A stretch of DNA of 64,000 nucleotides from Planctomycetota bacterium (GTDB taxonomy: Bacteria > Planctomycetota > Planctomycetia > Pirellulales > PALSA-1355). A program made the translations under genes and the position numbers. Numbering within the stretch: position 1 is the first letter of the stretch; every line of letters starts with the position of its first letter. The stretch is taken from NCBI GenBank assembly GCA_003389325.1, contig QQVE01000062.1:1-64000 (forward strand), written 5' to 3'. The notes under the pieces were generated by a model, which worked only from the letters and a program-made list of their open reading frames with translations, ran no database searches and was not told the DNA's origin. Of the stretch, positions 50,198-58,686 are shown piece by piece.

Positions 50198-51340
50198 TTA
50201 GTCCTGTCCGGGACGCAGCCCCTCGCGATCGGCCGCCAGAAACCCGACGGGCAAATCGGTGCGGCCGTCGAGCGCCAGCTCCGAGAGTGCCTCTCCCAGC
50301 ACGCCGACGAATTTGAACCCGTGGCCCGAGAGACCCGCGGCGAACGCGATCTGATCGTGCGCCGGGTGGCGGTCGACGATGAAGTGGCCGTCGGCGGTCA
50401 TCGTATACATGCACACGGCATGGGCTGTGCATCGCGTCGTGGCCTGCGGCAGGTACTCGGCGACGAACTCGGCGACGTGCTGCTGGTCGGCCAAGAGCTC
50501 GCGATTCACCAACAGCGGATCGACCACTACTTCGCCGCCGGTGTGCTCGGCCACCTTGATGCCCGCGTCGTCGAGTTGCGGGAAGCCGTAGAATCCACCG
50601 CGCGGCAAGTCGAAGTAGAACCCCGGACTGCCGTTCTCGCGGCGATAGCCATCGCCGCTGGTGGCGTACCAATAGATTGGCTTGCGTCGCACCTCGAGCG
50701 CGATGTTCAGGTCGGCCAACAGCGCGCTCGACCAGGCGCCGGCCGCAACGACCAAGCGGTCGGCGGCGTAGTGCCCGCGATCCGTTTCGACCACCACGCC
50801 GGAACCGTCGGCCCGCCACGAGGCGACCGTTTCGCCCGTGCGAATCTCGGCGCCGTGCCGCACGGCTGCATCGGCATGAGCCTGGACGCACTTTTCGACG
50901 AGCAAGTAGCCGGCGCGGGTTTCGAACACGGCTTCGCAAGCGTCGTCGACGTGGAACTGCGGAAACCGCTTGCGTGTTTCGGCGGCCGAAAGGTTCTCGA
51001 TCGGCAGATCGTACTCCCGGGCGCTGGCGCGGACGCCGCGGACCACCTCGCCGTCGGGCGCGCCGACTTCCAGCAAGCCAACTTCGTCGTAGAGCGTTTG
51101 CCCGCAGACCTGCTCCAGCTCGCGCCATAGTTCGAAGGCCCGCTTGACCAGCGGCACGTAGTCGGGATGTTCGAAGTAGGCCTGACGAATCAGCCGCGTC
51201 TGGCCGTGCGAACTGCCCCGGTCATGGGCCACCTCGAAACGCTCGAGCCCTAAGACGCGGGCGCCTCGCTTGGCCAAATGGAACAGCGCCGCGCTGCCCA
51301 CGCCGCCCACGCCAAGTACGATCGCATCGTAGTGCATCAT
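50198..51340 (-). CDS. Sarcosine oxidase / N-methyl-L-tryptophan oxidase-like flavoenzyme
   Basis: A 380-residue monomeric sarcosine oxidase family protein. FAD-binding GVGGVGSAALFHLAKRG near the N-terminus, SSHGQTRLIRQAYFEHPDYV, and the covalent-flavin Cys in AVCMYTMTADGHFIVD at about 308. This family oxidises N-methyl amino acids or related amines, giving H2O2. It may start at ATG 51340 or the adjacent ATG 51337. The palindromic repeat copy 2 lies 33 bases upstream. No sarcosine pathway partners are nearby, so the substrate is open. Confidence 0.92.
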   Translation of the reverse strand: MMHYDAIVLGVGGVGSAALFHLAKRGARVLGLERFEVAHDRGSSHGQTRLIRQAYFEHPDYVPLVKRAFELWRELEQVCGQTLYDEVGLLEVGAPDGEVVRGVRASAREYDLPIENLSAAETRKRFPQFHVDDACEAVFETRAGYLLVEKCVQAHADAAVRHGAEIRTGETVASWRADGSGVVVETDRGHYAADRLVVAAGAWSSALLADLNIALEVRRKPIYWYATSGDGYRRENGSPGFYFDLPRGGFYGFPQLDDAGIKVAEHTGGEVVVDPLLVNRELLADQQHVAEFVAEYLPQATTRCTAHAVCMYTMTADGHFIVDRHPAHDQIAFAAGLSGHGFKFVGVLGEALSELALDGRTDLPVGFLAADREGLRPGQD

Positions 51341-51373
51341 GATTCTCTAAAGAATACGTGAGCCGCGCACTCC

Positions 51374-51458
51374 GACACCAGAGCGAAGCGCCAGCGAGGG
51401 TCTGATGATATGTGAGAACTCACTCAAACGACCCTCGCTTGCGCTTCGGGCTGGTGTC
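51374..51458. repeat. Palindromic intergenic repeat, copy 2
   Basis: Arms 51374-51402 and 51430-51458 (26 of 29 bases complementary) around a 27-base centre. The right arm contains GACCCTCGCTTGCGCTTCGG, almost identical to copies 1 and 3. It lies between the start of the sarcosine oxidase-like gene and the end of the COG2509-like FAD protein gene, whose stop is 10 bases away. Confidence 0.85.
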
Positions 51459-51468
51459 AGGATTCTTC

Positions 51469-53076
51469 TTACCGTTCTAGCGGTGCATAGCGCGCGATGA
51501 TGCTCTTGGCGGCGCGAAGGCCGTCGAGCGCCGCGCTGACGATGCCGCCGGCGTAGCCTGCGCCTTCGCCGATCGGGTACAGCCCGGCCACGCCGGTGCT
51601 TTCGAGCGTCGTGGCGTGGCGCAGGAAGCGCACCGGAGCACTGCCGCGGGCTTCGGGACCCACGAGGGTCGCCTCGCGCAGAAACAGCCCCTTCCAGCGG
51701 CGATCGAACACCGGTAGCGCCCGGGCGATCGCTTGGCTCACTTGCGGCGGCACCAGCTCGTGCAGCTCGGCGGCGATCACCCCGCGCGGATAGCTCGAGG
51801 GCGGTGAACCCGTCGTGGTCCGGCCGTGCACGAAGTCGCCGGTCCATTGAATCGGGCAAAGGATCTCGCCGCGTCCTACGTCGAAGGCGCGGCGTTCGTA
51901 GCTGCGCTGCAGCATCATGCCGGCCAGCGCGTGCGGCGAGCCGAACGCTTCGGGCTCGAGCGTGATCATCAGGCCGCTGTTGGCACACGGCGCATCGCGC
52001 CGCGAGAGGCTCATGCCGTTGGTGCAGAAATGGTCCGGCTCGCTCAAGGCCGGCATCACGAACCCGCCGGCGCACATGCAGAACGAGAAGACGTTGTCCT
52101 GCCCGCGGCACACGAGCGTGTAGTCGGCCGCGCCGAGCTTGTTTTCCAGGTGGGCCGCGCCGTACTGGGCGCGGTTGACCTGCTCCTGCGGCTGCTCGAT
52201 GCGCAGGCCGAGTTGAAAGGGCTTGGGCACAATCGGCACGCCGCGGCGGAACAGCATCTCGTAGGTATCGCGGGCGCTGTGCCCGATGGCCAGCACCGCC
52301 AGCGGCGTGGCGAGATATCCCGACGACGTGGCCAGGCCGCGCAAGGCGCCGTCGGCCGCGTCGAGGTCTTCGAGCCGGCAGTTGAAGCGGTACTCGCCGC
52401 CCATCGCCACGATCCGCTCGCGCAGGGCCTTCACCACGGCCGGCAGGCGATTGCTTCCCAGGTGCGGGCGGTGGTCGTAGACGATCGACGGCTTGCCCTT
52501 GCACTGGGCGAAAACTTCGAGCACGCGGCGGACGTCGGGACCCGAGGCCCGGCAGGTGAGCTTGCCGTCGCTGAACGTGCCGGCGCCGCCCTCGCCGAAC
52601 AGGTAGTTGCTTTCCGGATCGTGCGGCCCGCCGGCGTCGAAGTCGCGCATCTGGGCGATCCGCTCGCGGACCATGCGGCCGCGCTCGAGCACCAGCGGCC
52701 GGTAGCCGGCTTCGGCCAGGAAGTAGGCCGCGAACGTGCCGGCCGGCCCCGAGCCAACGACCACCGGGCGCTCGCCCAGCGGCTCGCTGCCCGAGGTGGG
52801 CATCTCGAACGGCGGCTCCTCGTACAACTCGGCGGCGACACCGTTTCGCCGGCGGCCGGCCCGCTTCACCGCCTGCGGCTCGCCTTCGCCCAGGGCCACC
52901 TCGACCGCGTAGACGTAGACGACCCGCCCCTTGTCGCGGGCATCGAGGCTCTTGCGCAATATCCGCCACCGCCGCACGTCGCCGGTCTGAACGCCAAGGA
53001 CGCCGGCCGCCCGGGCCACGAGCGTTTCCTCGGGCGCGTCGATGTCCACGCGGATGTTCGAGACGCGGATCGGCAT
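51469..53076 (-). CDS. COG2509-like FAD-dependent oxidoreductase
   Basis: A 535-residue protein of the uncharacterised FAD-dependent dehydrogenase family (COG2509-like). After an N-terminal domain (about 1-100) comes the FAD-binding PVVVGSGPAGTFAAYFLAEA, then NYLFGEGGAGTFSDGKLTC, HLGSNRLPAVVKALRERI, and the C-terminal YPIGEGAGYAGGIVSAALDG that contacts FAD in this family. Several Cys (VFSFCMCAGGFVMP) lie in the middle. Substrate unknown. Palindromic repeat copy 2 is directly behind its stop. The sarcosine oxidase-like gene is next on the strand, 128 bases away. Confidence 0.88.
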   Translation of the reverse strand: MPIRVSNIRVDIDAPEETLVARAAGVLGVQTGDVRRWRILRKSLDARDKGRVVYVYAVEVALGEGEPQAVKRAGRRRNGVAAELYEEPPFEMPTSGSEPLGERPVVVGSGPAGTFAAYFLAEAGYRPLVLERGRMVRERIAQMRDFDAGGPHDPESNYLFGEGGAGTFSDGKLTCRASGPDVRRVLEVFAQCKGKPSIVYDHRPHLGSNRLPAVVKALRERIVAMGGEYRFNCRLEDLDAADGALRGLATSSGYLATPLAVLAIGHSARDTYEMLFRRGVPIVPKPFQLGLRIEQPQEQVNRAQYGAAHLENKLGAADYTLVCRGQDNVFSFCMCAGGFVMPALSEPDHFCTNGMSLSRRDAPCANSGLMITLEPEAFGSPHALAGMMLQRSYERRAFDVGRGEILCPIQWTGDFVHGRTTTGSPPSSYPRGVIAAELHELVPPQVSQAIARALPVFDRRWKGLFLREATLVGPEARGSAPVRFLRHATTLESTGVAGLYPIGEGAGYAGGIVSAALDGLRAAKSIIARYAPLER

Positions 53077-53173
53077 GGGTAATGGTTGGTAGTTGGTCGG
53101 GGGTGATTCGTGAAGGTTACTACAAAAAGATCTGGTCAGGGACCACCAGGCAATGCCCTCGTACCCCCACTTT

Positions 53174-53202
53174 TTGCCTTGCCTGGATAGCTCGGCTAAA
53201 CT
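53174..53202 (+). promoter_or_regulatory. Candidate promoter of the DUF1559 tandem genes
   Basis: TTGCCT (53174-53179), a 17-base spacer and TAAACT (53197-53202), about 90 bases before the ATG at 53295. Moderate match to the sigma70 consensus. Confidence 0.35.
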
Positions 53203-53294
53203 ACACGGCGCTGGGCAGCGCTCGTGCCCGTCCCTGACGCTTTGCGGAACGTCGTCAAACTCTTCTTTGGGCTGTAGGCACTGGAGATGTTGCT

Positions 53295-54926
53295 ATGACT
53301 CGGGCTCTCGCTGCGGTCGTTGCTTCGTTTGGTATTCTTGCGGTGGCGGTGCTCGCATCGCCGGCACACGCTTCGGAAGACTTCGATCTCTCGTATGTCC
53401 CCGGCGACGCGATAGCGGCCGTGGTGCTGCATCCGAAGCAGATTCTCGCCGCGCCCGAGTTGCGGGGCGTTCCGTGGCACCTGGTGACTTCGGGCATCCA
53501 GAACAACTACGGCATCGACGTTTCGCAACTCGATCTGGTGGTCGGCATTGTCAGGGGCGAGATTGCCCCCGACAAGCGGCCCGAGCTGGGGTTCGTGCTG
53601 CACTTTGCCGAGCCATACGATCGAGAGGCCGTGCTGGCCAAATTGGGTAAGGGCGCCGATGAGACGAAGTATGGCGAGCACACTTACTGGCAAGGACAAG
53701 CGATCGGCGCGCCGAGCTTCTACCTGGCCGATGAGAAGACGGTGCTGCTGGGCACTGACGAGCAGGTTCGTTGGATGCTCGATCCCAAGCCTGCCGACAG
53801 CGCGCTGGCCAAGCTGCTGAAGCGGCTCGATACGCACAAGTCGGCCATGGTCGTGGTGGACCTGGCTCCTCTGCATCCGCTGATCGAGCAGGGGCTGGCC
53901 GCCTTGCCGCCTCTGCCCGAGGATCTGCAGCCGCTGCTGGAAATCCCCATGCTGATTCAATGGACGGAGGTCTCGATCGACGTGCGCAGCGGCGTCGACC
54001 TGCAAGTGACCCTGGGCGGCGCCGATGCCGAAGCAGCCCAGAAGATGGAATCCCTGGTGCAACAAGCGCGCGAGCTGGCCAAGCGCTTCGTCGAGGAAGG
54101 GCTGATGAATTGGATGGCTGCCCAGGGCGGCGGTCAGATGAATCCGGCAGCCATGCAACAAGTGCAGCAGTTTGTCATCAGAATGCTCGACGCGCTCGAG
54201 ATTCGACAGCAGGGGGAACAAGTCGAAATCGCCATGACCAACGATCAGGAAGCCGCGGCCGCCGTCGGCTTCACCACCGCACTCGTGCTGCCGGCCGTGC
54301 AGGCGGCCCGCGAAGCGGCTCGCCGAGCTCAATCGGTAAACAAGCTCCAGCGGATTGGCATCGGGATGATGGCCTACCACGATGTCAGGAAGAGCTACCC
54401 TCCGCCGGCCATCGTCGACAAGGAGGGCACGCCGCTGTTGAGCTGGCGGGTGGCGATTCTGCCCTACCTCGAAGACGAGAATGCGCTCGCGCTCTACAAG
54501 GAATTCCACCTCGACGAACCGTGGGACAGCGAGCACAACAAGCCGCTCGCCGAGCGGATGCCGGACATCTATGCCAATCCGAATGCGCCGTCCAGGAGCG
54601 AGACCGTGTACCTGGGCGTGGCCGGTCCGGGCACGATTCTGGGCGAGAAAGTCGGCGTGCCGATTCGCAGAGTCGCCGACGGGATGTCCAAAACGGTGTT
54701 GGTCGTCGAGGCTGATAGCGATCGGGCCGTTGTCTGGAGCAAGCCCGACGACTTGCACTACGATCCCGAGCAGCCGACGGCAGGGTTGGGCAACCTGTGG
54801 CAAACAGGTTTCAATGCTCTATTCGCCGACGCCAGCATTCAATTTCTCGGCAAGGACATCGACCCGGACCTGTTGCGGGCGCTCTTCACCTACCGAGGCA
54901 ACGAAGTGATCGATCTACCTCGCTAG
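53295..54926 (+). CDS. Secreted protein with a C-terminal DUF1559 (pilin-like) domain, paralogue 1
   Basis: A 543-residue exported protein. Signal peptide about 1-26, then an uncharacterised domain (about 27-320) beginning SEDFDLSYVPGDAIAAVVLH. From about 335 a DUF1559 domain follows: LPAVQAAREAARRAQS, LQRIGIGMMAYHDVRKSYPP, EFHLDEPWDSEHNKPLAERM and the tail FNALFADASIQFL. DUF1559 is the planctomycete pilin-related family; here the long N-terminal prepilin helix and cleavage site are missing, the domain being fused behind another. The product is extracytoplasmic. A close paralogue follows 55 bases downstream. Confidence 0.88.
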   Translation: MTRALAAVVASFGILAVAVLASPAHASEDFDLSYVPGDAIAAVVLHPKQILAAPELRGVPWHLVTSGIQNNYGIDVSQLDLVVGIVRGEIAPDKRPELGFVLHFAEPYDREAVLAKLGKGADETKYGEHTYWQGQAIGAPSFYLADEKTVLLGTDEQVRWMLDPKPADSALAKLLKRLDTHKSAMVVVDLAPLHPLIEQGLAALPPLPEDLQPLLEIPMLIQWTEVSIDVRSGVDLQVTLGGADAEAAQKMESLVQQARELAKRFVEEGLMNWMAAQGGGQMNPAAMQQVQQFVIRMLDALEIRQQGEQVEIAMTNDQEAAAAVGFTTALVLPAVQAAREAARRAQSVNKLQRIGIGMMAYHDVRKSYPPPAIVDKEGTPLLSWRVAILPYLEDENALALYKEFHLDEPWDSEHNKPLAERMPDIYANPNAPSRSETVYLGVAGPGTILGEKVGVPIRRVADGMSKTVLVVEADSDRAVVWSKPDDLHYDPEQPTAGLGNLWQTGFNALFADASIQFLGKDIDPDLLRALFTYRGNEVIDLPR

Positions 54927-54981
54927 TTGCTGCGTTCATGCTTTCTGGAGTAGCCAACTTCATCCTTGTTGAGGTGCTTTC

Positions 54982-56610
54982 ATGACCCGGGCTCATTCCA
55001 TGTTGGTCGCTTCGTGCCTGGCGTTTTTGGCGCTGGCAGCGCTGGCCCCCACCGTTCGGGCGTCGGAAGACTTGGATCTCTCGTACATCACCGCCGACGC
55101 GGTGGCCGCGGTGGTGCTGCATCCCAAGGACATTCTCGCTTCGCCGCAGTTGGAGATGCTTCCCACGGAAGTGATCGGCGCGGTGGGCGTCGACTACCTC
55201 GGTGTCGATCTGGCGGAGGTCGACGTGGCCATCGGCATCCTGGGCATGGCCGAATTGGCCGGCGGCCAGCCGGGGCTGGGCGCCGTGCTGCACTTTGCCA
55301 AACCCTACGATTCGAAGGCCGTGCAGGCGAAGCTGGGACCCACCACCGTCGAGGCGAAGGTCGACGACAAGACCTACTACAAGCCGAAGAATCGCGGTGG
55401 ATTCGGCTACTATGCTCCCGACGACAAGACGCTGGTCGTGGGGACCGAGATTCAACTGCGCTCGATGGTCGCCGCCCGAGACGTCGACAGCCAGCTGATC
55501 AAGCTGCTCAAGCAGGTCGATACGCACCGGTCGGCCGTGGCCGTGCTGGACGTGGCGAGCGTGCGGCCGTTCATCAACCTGGCTTTGTCGCAACTGCCGC
55601 AACTGCCCGACCCGCTCAACGAGTTTCTGGAACTACCGCAGCTCATCGAGTGGCTGTCGCTGTCGATCGATTTGCGGGAAGGATTCGCGATCGACGTGAC
55701 GCTGGCCGGCGCCGACGCCGTCGCGGCTGAAGAGATCAAGGAATTGGTCGAGCGGGCCCGCACGCTGGCCAAGCAGTTCGTCGAGACGCAACTGATCGGC
55801 CAACTCAGCACCAGCGACAGCGCGATCGACGGGGCCATGGCCAAATACTTGCGGCGCGTGATGTTCAAACTGCTCGATGCGGTGGAGATCAAGCAGCAGG
55901 ACGCAGAGGTGCAGATTGCGCTGTTCCGGGGTGACTTTATGGAAGCCGTTGGGGCCGTCGGCTTGGCTGTCGTGATGCCGACGTTGCAGACGGCGCGCGA
56001 AGCGGCGCGCCGCGCCCAGTCGACGAATAACTTGCGGCAGATCGGCCTAGCGATGCACAACCACCACGACGCCTTCAAGCGCTTTCCGCCTCCGGCCATC
56101 CGTAGCAAGGACAACAAACCGCTGTTGAGTTGGCGGGTGAAGATCCTGCCGTTTGTCGAGGAGATGGAGCTCTACAAGGAGTTCCACCTCGATGAACCTT
56201 GGGACAGCGAGCACAACAAAAAGCTCATCGAACGAATGCCCGACCTCTATGCCAGTCCCAACGTCCCGGATGAAGGACGAACGGTCTATCTGGGCATTGC
56301 GGGTGCTGGCACCTTCTTCGACCCGAAGCTTAAGGACGGCCTGTCGATTCGTCAGATGATCGACGGCACCTCGAAGACGGCGATCGTCGTCGAGGCGGAC
56401 CCCGAACGGGCCGTCGAATGGATTAAGCCCGACGACTGGGACTACGACCCCGATAATCCGATGGCGGGGCTGGGCCATCTGCGGCCTGGCGGGTTCAACG
56501 CCCTGTTCGCCGACGGAAGCGTACACTTCATTAGCAATGCGGTGGATCCGGCGGTGTTGCGGGCCCTGTTCAGCTATGCCGGCCGCGAGGTGGTTCAGTT
56601 GCCCCAGTAG
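54982..56610 (+). CDS. Secreted protein with a C-terminal DUF1559 (pilin-like) domain, paralogue 2
   Basis: A 542-residue paralogue of the preceding gene, alike along its whole length: signal peptide, SEDLDLSYITADAVAAVVLH, then the DUF1559 part with MPTLQTAREAARRAQST, RQIGLAMHNHHDAFKRFPPP, EFHLDEPWDSEHNKKLIERM and FNALFADGSVHFI. The FNALFADGS motif is the C-terminal H/DG-type signature of DUF1559, better kept here than in the first copy. The two genes sit 55 bases apart and arose by tandem duplication. Function unknown; surface or fimbria-like structures are one possibility. Confidence 0.88.
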   Translation: MTRAHSMLVASCLAFLALAALAPTVRASEDLDLSYITADAVAAVVLHPKDILASPQLEMLPTEVIGAVGVDYLGVDLAEVDVAIGILGMAELAGGQPGLGAVLHFAKPYDSKAVQAKLGPTTVEAKVDDKTYYKPKNRGGFGYYAPDDKTLVVGTEIQLRSMVAARDVDSQLIKLLKQVDTHRSAVAVLDVASVRPFINLALSQLPQLPDPLNEFLELPQLIEWLSLSIDLREGFAIDVTLAGADAVAAEEIKELVERARTLAKQFVETQLIGQLSTSDSAIDGAMAKYLRRVMFKLLDAVEIKQQDAEVQIALFRGDFMEAVGAVGLAVVMPTLQTAREAARRAQSTNNLRQIGLAMHNHHDAFKRFPPPAIRSKDNKPLLSWRVKILPFVEEMELYKEFHLDEPWDSEHNKKLIERMPDLYASPNVPDEGRTVYLGIAGAGTFFDPKLKDGLSIRQMIDGTSKTAIVVEADPERAVEWIKPDDWDYDPDNPMAGLGHLRPGGFNALFADGSVHFISNAVDPAVLRALFSYAGREVVQLPQ

Positions 56611-56683
56611 CGAACCTCCCCGGGCGTCGCCGCGTCGTTGAAGTGAAGTGCCAGGTATCGATGCCACTGCCAGCGGAGGAGTC

Positions 56684-57241
56684 ATGGGGACCGTCTATGC
56701 GGAGTTGAACGACAAGCTGCGGGAGTTCGTCGAAGCGCAGCAGATGTTCTTCGTGGCCACTGCCCCCGTGGCCGAAGGGCATATCAATCTCTCGCCCAAG
56801 GGGCTGGAGTCGTTTGCCGTGCTCGACGCGCACACCGTGGCCTACCTCGACCTGGCCGGCAGCGGTATCGAGACCGTGGCCCACCTGCGCGAGAACGGAC
56901 GCATCGTGATCATGTTCTGCGCCTTCGACGGAGCGCCGAAAATCGTGCGGCTCTACGGACGAGGGCGCGTCGTCGAGCCGGCCGATCCCCAGTGGTCCGA
57001 CTACAGCGGCCGCTTCCAGCAACTGCCCGGCACGCGATCGATCATCGTCGTCGATTTGGAGCGCGTGTCCGATTCGTGCGGCTTCGGCGTGCCGCGGTAC
57101 GAGTACGTCGGCCAGCGCACGCAGTTGACCGACTACGGCGAGACAAAGGGCCCCGAGAAGCTCGAACAGTACAAAGCCCAACACAACCGCGAAAGCATCG
57201 ACGGCCTGCCGGGTTTGCGCGTGTTGGCCGCAAGCGAGTAA
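56684..57241 (+). CDS. Pyridoxamine 5'-phosphate oxidase-fold protein
   Basis: A 185-residue flavin-binding split-barrel protein of the PNPOx-like superfamily (FFVATAPVAEGHINLSPKG, TVAYLDLAGSGIETVAHLRE, RIVIMFCAFDGAPKIVRLYG). Such proteins bind FMN or F420 or act as general stress flavoproteins; catalytic identity cannot be decided. The ATG at 56684 has GGAGGA 3 bases upstream and is preferred to the frame start at 56648. It ends 17 bases before palindromic repeat copy 3 and is convergent with bcp. Confidence 0.85.
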   Translation: MGTVYAELNDKLREFVEAQQMFFVATAPVAEGHINLSPKGLESFAVLDAHTVAYLDLAGSGIETVAHLRENGRIVIMFCAFDGAPKIVRLYGRGRVVEPADPQWSDYSGRFQQLPGTRSIIVVDLERVSDSCGFGVPRYEYVGQRTQLTDYGETKGPEKLEQYKAQHNRESIDGLPGLRVLAASE

Positions 57242-57258
57242 TGTCAGCGCGAAGCTGC

Positions 57259-57344
57259 GACACCAGCCCGAAGCGCGAGCGAGAGTCGTACGCATCGTGC
57301 CGAGCCGAATACAACGACCCTCGCTCGCGCTTCGGGCTAGTTTG
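57259..57344. repeat. Palindromic intergenic repeat, copy 3
   Basis: Arms 57259-57287 and 57316-57344 around a 28-base centre, with a 19-bp perfect core, AGCCCGAAGCGCGAGCGAG (57265-57283) and its complement (57320-57338). It lies between the convergent stops of the PNPOx-like gene and bcp, where it could also work as a bidirectional hairpin terminator. Same family as copies 1 and 2. Confidence 0.88.
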
Positions 57345-57408
57345 GCACGGCGTAGTTTGTGAGCAGGTGGACAGTGAGCAAGCGATGCCAGTGCGTGCCA
57401 CCGCGTGA

Positions 57409-57888
57409 CTATTCCTCGTGCAACTCCTTCAGCGCCTCGAGCACCTCGGCGTCGTGGCCGTCGACTTTGACCTTTTTCCAGACGCGGGCGACCTTGCCGT
57501 CGGCGTCGATCAGAAACGTCGAGCGCTGGATGCCCATCGACTTCTTGCCGTACATGTTCTTTTCGCGCCAGGCGCCGTACTTCTCGGCCACGGAGTGCTC
57601 GACGTCGGCCAGGAGCGGAAAGTTGAGTTTGAACTTATCGCGAAACTTTTCGTGGCTGGCCACGCTGTCGGTGCTGATCCCCAGCACCTTGGCTTTGTGC
57701 TTGGAAAGCGCGCTGCGGCGGTCGCGAAAGGCGCACGCCTCGCGAGTGCAGCCGGGGGTGTTGTCGCGCGGATAGAAGTAGAGCACGACCGGCTGCCCGC
57801 GCAAGCTGGACAGTTTGACTTTGCTGCCGTCATCGGCGGGTAGCGTAAAATCGGGGGCCTTCTTGCCCGGCTCGACCCAATCGGCCAT
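57409..57888 (-). CDS. bcp: Thioredoxin-dependent peroxiredoxin, Bcp type
   Basis: A 159-residue peroxiredoxin of the BCP/PrxQ group that reduces peroxides using thioredoxin. Peroxidatic Cys47 and resolving Cys52 sit in TPGCTREACAFRD, the classic spacing of atypical 2-Cys Bcp. VVLYFYPRDNTPG precedes it, and GIQRSTFLIDADGKV is the usual later motif. The ATG at 57888 is preferred over 57921. Cytoplasmic. It complements the periplasmic di-heme peroxidase near 11 kb, though the genes are not linked. Confidence 0.96.
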   Translation of the reverse strand: MADWVEPGKKAPDFTLPADDGSKVKLSSLRGQPVVLYFYPRDNTPGCTREACAFRDRRSALSKHKAKVLGISTDSVASHEKFRDKFKLNFPLLADVEHSVAEKYGAWREKNMYGKKSMGIQRSTFLIDADGKVARVWKKVKVDGHDAEVLEALKELHEE

Positions 57889-58024
57889 CGGTTCAATTCT
57901 CCAGGAAGCGAAACGAAACACAGAATTGCCGAGATCCTAACATATTCGCCCGCCGCTCGATCGCCTCAAACTCCGCGAACAGCGAGTTGGGCGGCCCTCG
58001 CCCGGGCGGCTGCCTTCGGGCCTC

Positions 58025-58537
58025 GTGCGCTTCGCTTTTCTTGTGCTTTTGACTAGAATACAGACGGCGTTCTTGCCGGCCGCAAGAACCAGAATTGAGG
58101 AACCAAAGGCTATCGCTAGTCCCGTCGCACACACCGACCAACGACACAGTCGCAGCCTCGAGCGGGCCAAGGCCGCCGCAGGCGTGGCCGATATGAATCG
58201 GGCCCGCGACATCGTCATTCTCGATCTCCGCGAGCAGACGCCGGTCTTCGACTACTTCGTGGTGGCCACCGGCAGCAGCCGCCGGCAATTGCACGCCATC
58301 GCCGAAGAGGTCGACGACGTGCTGAAGCGCGATTTCGGCGACCAGCGAATGGGCATCGAAGGCTATGCCGAGAGCCGCTGGATCCTGCTCGACTTCGGCG
58401 ACGTGGTCGTCCACTTGTTCGACGACGAAACGCGCGAGTTCTACGATCTCGAGCATCTCTGGGCCGGGGCCAAACGCGTGACCTTCGAGCCCGAAACGCG
58501 CCCCGCCGCCGACGACGCCGGCCAACCGCAGGCCTAG
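58025..58537 (+). CDS. rsfS: Ribosomal silencing factor RsfS
   Basis: RsfS/Iojap family protein, which binds L14 and blocks subunit joining during starvation. Motifs: RARDIVILDLREQTPVFDYF, VVATGSSRRQLHAIAEEVDD and VVVHLFDDETREFYDLEHLW. The family N-terminal helix (SLERAKAAAGVADM) is present, so translation must start above it. The only in-frame starts upstream are GTG 58025 or later GTG/TTG codons; none has a clear SD, and GAGGA near 58098 would serve only a non-standard ATC. The exact start is uncertain. rsfS precedes argS by 149 bases. Confidence 0.88.
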   Translation: MRFAFLVLLTRIQTAFLPAARTRIEEPKAIASPVAHTDQRHSRSLERAKAAAGVADMNRARDIVILDLREQTPVFDYFVVATGSSRRQLHAIAEEVDDVLKRDFGDQRMGIEGYAESRWILLDFGDVVVHLFDDETREFYDLEHLWAGAKRVTFEPETRPAADDAGQPQA

Positions 58538-58686
58538 CCGCGGTTTGGGGTTGCGGGTTTCTCGATCGTGCTGGCAAACTGGGGCCCTTGGGCTCGGCTC
58601 ACCGGATAGCGCGGCGACCGCCGCGGTGCCCTCGAATCGCGGGCCCCTTCTCTCTTTCACACCGATGCGTAGGAACTGCCGGCGGT

